Source: Persicitalea sp963716085 (lineage in GTDB: Bacteria; Bacteroidota; Bacteroidia; Cytophagales; Spirosomataceae). From it: a DNA stretch of 64,000 nt. Location: NCBI GenBank assembly GCA_963716085.1, contig OY970288.1, positions 5,580,001 through 5,644,000 on the forward strand, in the 5' to 3' direction. How positions within the stretch are numbered: position 1 is the first letter of the stretch; each line of letters starts with the position of its first letter. The notes under the pieces are model-generated. The model made no database searches. It was not told the DNA's origin and saw only the letters and a program-made list of their open reading frames with translations. Below, one piece after another: positions 60,180 through 64,000 of the stretch. The position numbers were made by a program, and so were the translations under genes.

Positions 60180-60641
60180 TTATGTTCTTAGCCTCCGAAA
60201 AAAGTCGAGCAGTAGTTGCCGGGATTCGTCCGCCAGGACGCCACCCGTCAAAAGTGTCTTAGGATGAAGGATAGCGACGGAAGTTTTTGAAAAACCCCTT
60301 CGCTCGTCCTGCGCTCCGTAGACGACTCTGCCTATCTGCGTCCAAAAAATCGCGCCAGCGCACATTACACAGGGTTCCAGCGTGACGTATAGCGTACAGT
60401 CGGGCAGGTACTTCGCTCCCAAGTATTGCGTGGCGGCAGTCAGGGCCATCATTTCGGCGTGGGCCGTTACGTCGTGCAGCCGCTCGGTTTGGTTATAGCC
60501 CTTGCCGATAACGCGCTGCTGGCACACGACCACGGCTCCCACGGGAATTTCGCCCTCCTCGGCTGCCCGCGCTGCCAATTGCAGGGCCTGACTCATGAAG
60601 TATTCGTCGGAGAAGGGGTTCATATTTATACTGGGAATCAT
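60180..60641 (-). CDS. tadA: tRNA-specific adenosine deaminase / CMP-dCMP deaminase family
   Basis: 153 residues. Zinc site His61-Ala-Glu63 in VTAHAEMMAL and Pro90-Cys91...Cys94 in LEPCVMCAGAIFW, with Glu63 as the proton shuttle. GEIPVGAVVV and GGVLADE are family motifs of TadA. It makes inosine at position 34 of tRNA-Arg(ACG). A second ATG at residue 7 is an alternative start. 70 bases upstream of it in the chromosome is sodA, same strand. Confidence 0.87.
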   Translation of the reverse strand: MIPSINMNPFSDEYFMSQALQLAARAAEEGEIPVGAVVVCQQRVIGKGYNQTERLHDVTAHAEMMALTAATQYLGAKYLPDCTLYVTLEPCVMCAGAIFWTQIGRVVYGAQDERRGFSKTSVAILHPKTLLTGGVLADESRQLLLDFFRRLRT

Positions 60642-60893
60642 GTTTTTGCAAAACTCTCTACGCCAAAATAGGCAGTAGTGGGTTATCCATGCAAAACTTC
60701 TGGTTGTTACATCCTGCGAAATAGAATTTTAGTTTTGTCCGATATTAAATTAGTACAAATCGAGCAACTCGATAAACTAAAATCTACCGTAGCAAAGAAT
60801 AAACGAGTTGTTGTACTATTCAAACAAACATGGTATTATATTGATATATTCGTAGGATTGTGAGACGAACTTTCTGGAATACTGATTTTACTA
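60642..60893. other. Spacer upstream of a small exported-protein gene, no convincing gene
   Basis: A+T-rich. One 61-residue plus-strand frame (60678-60863) has no recognisable start signal or homology and is not called. The distal 30 bases lead into the promoter at 60894. Confidence 0.5.
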
Positions 60894-60924
60894 TTGACTT
60901 GCATTCAGCACCTTGCTACGTTTG
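60894..60924 (+). promoter_or_regulatory. Promoter of the small exported-protein gene
   Basis: TTG at 60894-60896, 20-base spacer, TACGTTTG at 60917-60924. This gives a leader of about 118 bases before the ATG at 61049. Confidence 0.7.
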
Positions 60925-61048
60925 TATCGTCAAGTTAAACGAAAGAGACTTTCACACGAGCTGTTGGAAAGTCGCACGGGGCAAGATTAACCCAATGTTA
61001 AAAAAGTACAATTATTAATAGTCGTAACTTAACAATCAATTACCTATC

Positions 61049-61438
61049 ATGAAAAGAACCATCTTAATAGCCGCAGTATGGATGGGAGTATCCGCTGCCA
61101 GCACGATTACCGCCAAGAACACCGACCGGGCCACCATCGAAGTGCGCGAAGAAGGCACCGTAAATATGACGGTGAAGACGTACAAGGACATGAAGTTCCG
61201 CCTCACGGTGCAAGACCTCACGACTCGTCTGTACGTCGCCATCAAAAGTTCAACCGGCGATGTACTTTACAACGAGTACGCTCGGGAAACCGAAAACTAC
61301 TCGAAGATTTTCGACCTGTCCAATCTCCCCGATGGAGAATATGCCTTCGTCGTAGAGACCGACAATGGCCGGGCCGAGAAGGCCTTTATGATCGACACGA
61401 AAACCACGCGCGTCGTGACTCAAGTACCCGCCGAATAA
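61049..61438 (+). CDS. Small exported protein, unknown function
   Basis: 129 residues. Signal peptide of about 22 residues (ILIAAVWMGVSAASTITA). The mature part is a single strand-rich domain (MTVKTYKDMKFRLTVQDL, LYVAIKSSTGDVLYNEY, FDLSNLPDGEYAFVVETDNG), with the rhythm of a T9SS C-terminal-like or FN3-like beta-sandwich (DLSNLPDGEY...) but no sorting tail. Such proteins are common and poorly studied in Cytophagales. Preceded by a strong promoter and long leader and followed by a good terminator, so it is probably expressed well. Confidence 0.7.
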   Translation: MKRTILIAAVWMGVSAASTITAKNTDRATIEVREEGTVNMTVKTYKDMKFRLTVQDLTTRLYVAIKSSTGDVLYNEYARETENYSKIFDLSNLPDGEYAFVVETDNGRAEKAFMIDTKTTRVVTQVPAE

Positions 61439-61484
61439 TGCGGCGATGTAGCAGATCAACTTGCATCTTGCCCTAAAATCGAGT

Positions 61485-61524
61485 GCGGGCGCCCGGATTG
61501 ACATCCCGGACGCCCGCTTTTTTT
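61485..61524. terminator. Terminator between convergent genes
   Basis: G+C-rich stem GCGGGCGcCCGG / CCGGaCGCCCGC with a short loop and TTTTTTT on the plus strand. Confidence 0.8.
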
Positions 61525-62608
61525 ATCGTAAAGGTGCCGAAGCCACCGCGATCTTGGAATCCGCCGTACCGTAGTACAACCACCAACGTCCTTTGTAAGG
61601 CACCATCGACTCCACGAAAGTCACGTTGTTGACCTGCCCCGTGATTTCGTAGGGCTGGTCGGGCTTCATGAAGTAGCTTTTGGAGCGATCGATCAGGCGG
61701 TCGGGCGCGTCGGGGCTGAACAGGAACTGTCCGGCGGCATAGGTGCCATCCGGTAGGTTGGTGTCGCCATTCTTAGCGTCGTTCATACCATTGTAAATCA
61801 GGAGAATGCCTTTCGGCGTGATGATCGCGGGCGGACCGGGTTCCAGCACGCGGTAATCGAAGTTACCGGGCCGGTACCCCGCCACTCCTTTCAGTGATTT
61901 GTCGCTCTCTAATAGTGGCTGCCAGTCGGCCAGATCATCGGAGGTGGCCACGAACAATTGTTGCTTATCCCCCCAATACATCCAGTACTTGCCCTTTACT
62001 TTCGTGGCGATGAGCTTCCCGCCCACCCGGCGGCACACGATGGAGCCTGACTTTGACCATAGATCTTCGCCCCCATTTTTCATAAAACTATCGAAGGCTA
62101 GCCCTTTCTTAGTCCAGTGTTCCAGATCCGGCGACATCGCCACGCACAACCGCGCCTTATCGCCGTCGTAGGCGGTGTAAGTCATCACGTACTGTCCGTC
62201 ATCGGTCTCGACCACGCGCGGGTCTTCGATGCCGCCCTCCCACTCGTATTTTTTCATGAAATCGTTGTCGGGATATAGCACAGGCTTGGGCATTCGCTCG
62301 AAATGAACGCCATCGGTACTGGTTGCCAAGCCGATGCGGGAGGTGCCATTGTACTTTCCCACTTCGTCCTCCGCGCGGTAAATCAGGAAAATCTTGCCCT
62401 TCCGCACTACCGCCGCCGGATTGAACACATCTTTCTTCTCCCAGTTGACGGTTTCGCCCCGCACCGGGCAGTCGAAAGTCGTGGTAGCCAGCGGCGTCAG
62501 TACCGGATTGTCGGCATTGTGCTTGCTAAACGGGCCAATCAGCCAGGATTGGGCAACGACAGAAGCGCTAAGGAGGACGCCGCTGAGGAGCAGGAGAATG
62601 GGTTTCAT
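61523..62608 (-). CDS. Secreted GH130 family beta-mannoside phosphorylase/hydrolase
   Basis: 361 residues. Signal peptide (LLLLSGVLLSASVVAQ). Five-bladed propeller with the GH130 motifs NPAAVVRKGKIFLIYRAED, RIGLATSTDGVHF, GGIEDPRVVETDDG (catalytic Asp in EDPR), YTAYDG, and YRVLEPGPPAI. GH130 enzymes phosphorolyse or hydrolyse beta-1,4- or beta-1,2-mannosides; a signal peptide points to the periplasm and favours the hydrolytic type. The NagB/PIG-L gene upstream on the same strand is separated by a word-repeat spacer. Confidence 0.85.
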   Translation of the reverse strand: MKPILLLLSGVLLSASVVAQSWLIGPFSKHNADNPVLTPLATTTFDCPVRGETVNWEKKDVFNPAAVVRKGKIFLIYRAEDEVGKYNGTSRIGLATSTDGVHFERMPKPVLYPDNDFMKKYEWEGGIEDPRVVETDDGQYVMTYTAYDGDKARLCVAMSPDLEHWTKKGLAFDSFMKNGGEDLWSKSGSIVCRRVGGKLIATKVKGKYWMYWGDKQQLFVATSDDLADWQPLLESDKSLKGVAGYRPGNFDYRVLEPGPPAIITPKGILLIYNGMNDAKNGDTNLPDGTYAAGQFLFSPDAPDRLIDRSKSYFMKPDQPYEITGQVNNVTFVESMVPYKGRWWLYYGTADSKIAVASAPLR

Positions 62609-62611
62609 AAG

Positions 62612-62645
62612 GATGTTTAGGGTTTATAGTTTAGGTGTTTAGATG
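62612..62645. repeat. TTTAG-family word array upstream of the GH130 gene
   Basis: GTTTAGGG, TTTATAGT, TTAGGTGT, TTAGATGG at 8-base spacing. Confidence 0.45.
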
Positions 62646-62657
62646 GGAGGCTTTACC

Positions 62658-62742
62658 CGTGACGAGTCAATAGCACTCTGTGCCTTTGTGCCTTTGTGCC
62701 TTTGTGCCTCTGTGCCTTTGAAACTTTGAAACTTTGAAACTC
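62658..62742. repeat. 8-bp-period array, GGCACAAA word family
   Basis: Leader CGTGACGAGT as at 52831, then TGCCTTTG three times from 62681, TGCCTCTG, TGCCTTTG, then AAACTTTG twice, all with exact 8-base spacing. It ends 3 bases from the NagB/PIG-L stop. Confidence 0.75.
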
Positions 62743-62744
62743 AC

Positions 62745-64000
62745 TTAAAACCTCCACCGCACAAAAGCTTCCATCGCCTCGTACTCTGCCAAACCCAGTT
62801 GGTCGTAAAGTAAAGCGGTGCCCTGATTGCGCTCCTCGGCCCGCTGCCAGAATTCCCGCGAATCCTCGCCCTGGAACACCACGCCATCCTTCTGGGATTG
62901 GTGTTTGAAGATTCCCATGCGCTTCTTGAGTACCTGATCGGGACTCATCGGCACGGCCATTTCGATCTCGTGAATGTCCCACTCGGCCCAGGCTCCGCGG
63001 TAGAGCCAGATCCAACAATCCTTCATGAAATTCTTGTGCTTCAGGCGACCAACGGCCGCCTCGATGGCGTCCCAACATACCTTGTGCGTGCCGTGCGGGT
63101 CGGCGAAGTCGCCCGCCGCGTAGATTTGGTGCGGCTTCACTTCCTTAATTATATCTTCGATAATGAGGATATCCTCCTCGCCGAGCGGCTTTTTCTGTAC
63201 CGTTCCCGATTCGTAGAAGGGCAGATCCAGGAAATGCACCTGCGCGTCGGGAACGCCCACAAAGCGGCAGGTAGCCTTGGCCTCGCCCCGGCGGATGAGT
63301 CCCTTGACGTGCCGCACTTCGGGCGTGTCCATCTCGCTGTCTTTCTTGGTTTTCAGGAATTCCTTGGCGTCGTGGAAAATCTTGTTCGTGATGTCCGTAT
63401 TCTCAATAGAAAATCTCTTGTTAAAATCTACCACGAAGTCGATGAAGCGCAGCGCCTCATCGTCGGCTACGGCGATGTTGCCCGAAGTCTGGTAGGCCAC
63501 GTGTACTTCGTGATCCTGATCCACAAGCCGCTGGAAGGTACCACCCATCGAAATGATGTCGTCGTCGGGATGAGGGCTGAAAATGATGATTTTTTTGCGG
63601 GCCGGGTCTTTGCGTTCGGGGCGGTTGGTATCGTCGGCGTTGGGTTTGCCGCCGGGCCAACCCGTGATGGTGTGCTGTAGCTGGTTAAAAATGTCGATGT
63701 TAATCTCGTAGCCCGCGCCCGACTGCGCCAGCAAGTCGCTCATGCCGTTGTCGTTGTAGTCTTTGTCGGTCAGTTTCAGGATCGGCTTATCCATCGCCTG
63801 CGAAAGGTAGGTGACGGCTTTCTTGACCATATTATTATCCCACACCACCGAATCCACCGCCCAGGGCGTCTTCATGCGGGTGAGTTCGGAAGCCGCCCGG
63901 TCGTCGATAACGAACGTGACATTGGGGTGGGCTTGCAGGTAAGAGGCCGGGTTTCGCTCGGTTACGGGCCCTTCCACCGCGCTGCGCAGCACGGGTGCCT
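62745..64000 (-). CDS. Glucosamine-6-phosphate deaminase / PIG-L deacetylase fusion, partial
   Basis: Open at the window edge, so the 5' part is missing; about 418 C-terminal residues are seen. The first 100 visible residues are the end of a NagB-like domain (SAVEGPVTERNPASYLQAHPN, TRMKTPWAVD). From about 135 there is a PIG-L/LmbE deacetylase domain with the zinc motif SPHPDDDIISMGG and, later, DFADPHGTHK. This two-domain form is known in Bacteroidota and is annotated as NagB; it should convert GlcNAc-derived sugars in amino-sugar catabolism. The PIG-L part may deacetylate GlcNAc-6-P-like substrates. Confidence 0.85.
   Translation of the reverse strand, partial: APVLRSAVEGPVTERNPASYLQAHPNVTFVIDDRAASELTRMKTPWAVDSVVWDNNMVKKAVTYLSQAMDKPILKLTDKDYNDNGMSDLLAQSGAGYEINIDIFNQLQHTITGWPGGKPNADDTNRPERKDPARKKIIIFSPHPDDDIISMGGTFQRLVDQDHEVHVAYQTSGNIAVADDEALRFIDFVVDFNKRFSIENTDITNKIFHDAKEFLKTKKDSEMDTPEVRHVKGLIRRGEAKATCRFVGVPDAQVHFLDLPFYESGTVQKKPLGEEDILIIEDIIKEVKPHQIYAAGDFADPHGTHKVCWDAIEAAVGRLKHKNFMKDCWIWLYRGAWAEWDIHEIEMAVPMSPDQVLKKRMGIFKHQSQKDGVVFQGEDSREFWQRAEERNQGTALLYDQLGLAEYEAMEAFVRWRF

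Noticed and set aside
60678..60863. 61-residue plus-strand frame
   Set aside because: No credible start, composition or homology; lies in A+T-rich spacer DNA.

Overview
The window looks like chromosomal DNA from a Bacteroidota bacterium, most likely order Cytophagales (Spirosomataceae/Dyadobacter-like). The support is a SusC/SusD pair, type A and type B Por/T9SS C-terminal sorting domains, an FG-GAP/ASPIC lipoprotein, a b558-type succinate dehydrogenase operon, promoters of the TTTG-N20-TAnnTTTG kind, and little sign of Shine-Dalgarno sites. The backbone is G+C-moderate. A block at about 28.0-39.2 kb, and the nuclease gene just beyond it, are visibly A+T-richer.

Layout. 1-14.2 kb holds cell-envelope and glycan-uptake genes: a partial beta-helix (pectate-lyase-like) protein, lipoproteins, a TonB-plug protein without a barrel, a secreted alpha/beta hydrolase, an FG-GAP/ASPIC lipoprotein, and SusD plus SusC. 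14.4-18.3 kb is sdhC-sdhA-sdhB, with a one-base frameshift inside sdhA. 18.5-28.0 kb holds a type B T9SS protein, a DUF6922 gene with a decayed AbiEii-type toxin remnant, a DUF4153 membrane protein, a DUF6268-like barrel, a MATE transporter behind a structured leader ending in an attenuator-like hairpin, hflX, and a tRNA-Arg(CCU).

28.0-39.2 kb is an 11.2-kb integrated element. It sits in the 3' end of tRNA-Arg and is bounded by 17-bp direct repeats (attL/attR). Its order is: tyrosine recombinase, possible arm-binding accessory protein, excisionase-like HTH, a RecA-fold-like protein with degenerate nucleotide-binding motifs, two tiny coupled genes, a VapE-type helicase, an iteron/A+T-rich putative origin, a RepB-type primase, a hairpin-rich spacer, a RimK-type ATP-grasp ligase, and a full-length phage tail tape measure protein. 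No capsid, portal, terminase, tail tube or lysis gene is present. It therefore resembles a phage satellite that replicates itself and brings its own tape measure protein plus a peptide-ligase-like enzyme. I consider this the most notable system in the window.

39.3-64 kb returns to chromosomal genes: an Rpn-family nuclease next to attR, TldE/TldD, a methyltransferase, a glycosyltransferase, a pfkB-dxr-membrane-protein operon, xylA, ppiD, a Tet-like MFS pump, a GH5 enzyme with T9SS tail, an orphan McrC next to coaX, tRNA-His, a superoxide dismutase gene broken by a one-base insertion, tadA, a small exported protein, a GH130 enzyme, and a partial NagB/PIG-L fusion.

A second window-wide observation: many intergenic spacers carry short arrays with a period of 8 (sometimes 7) bases. 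They are built from four word families (GAATGTCG-, TTAGGTTG-, TTTAGTTG- and GGCACAAA-like) and are often arranged as two arms in opposite orientation around a short centre.
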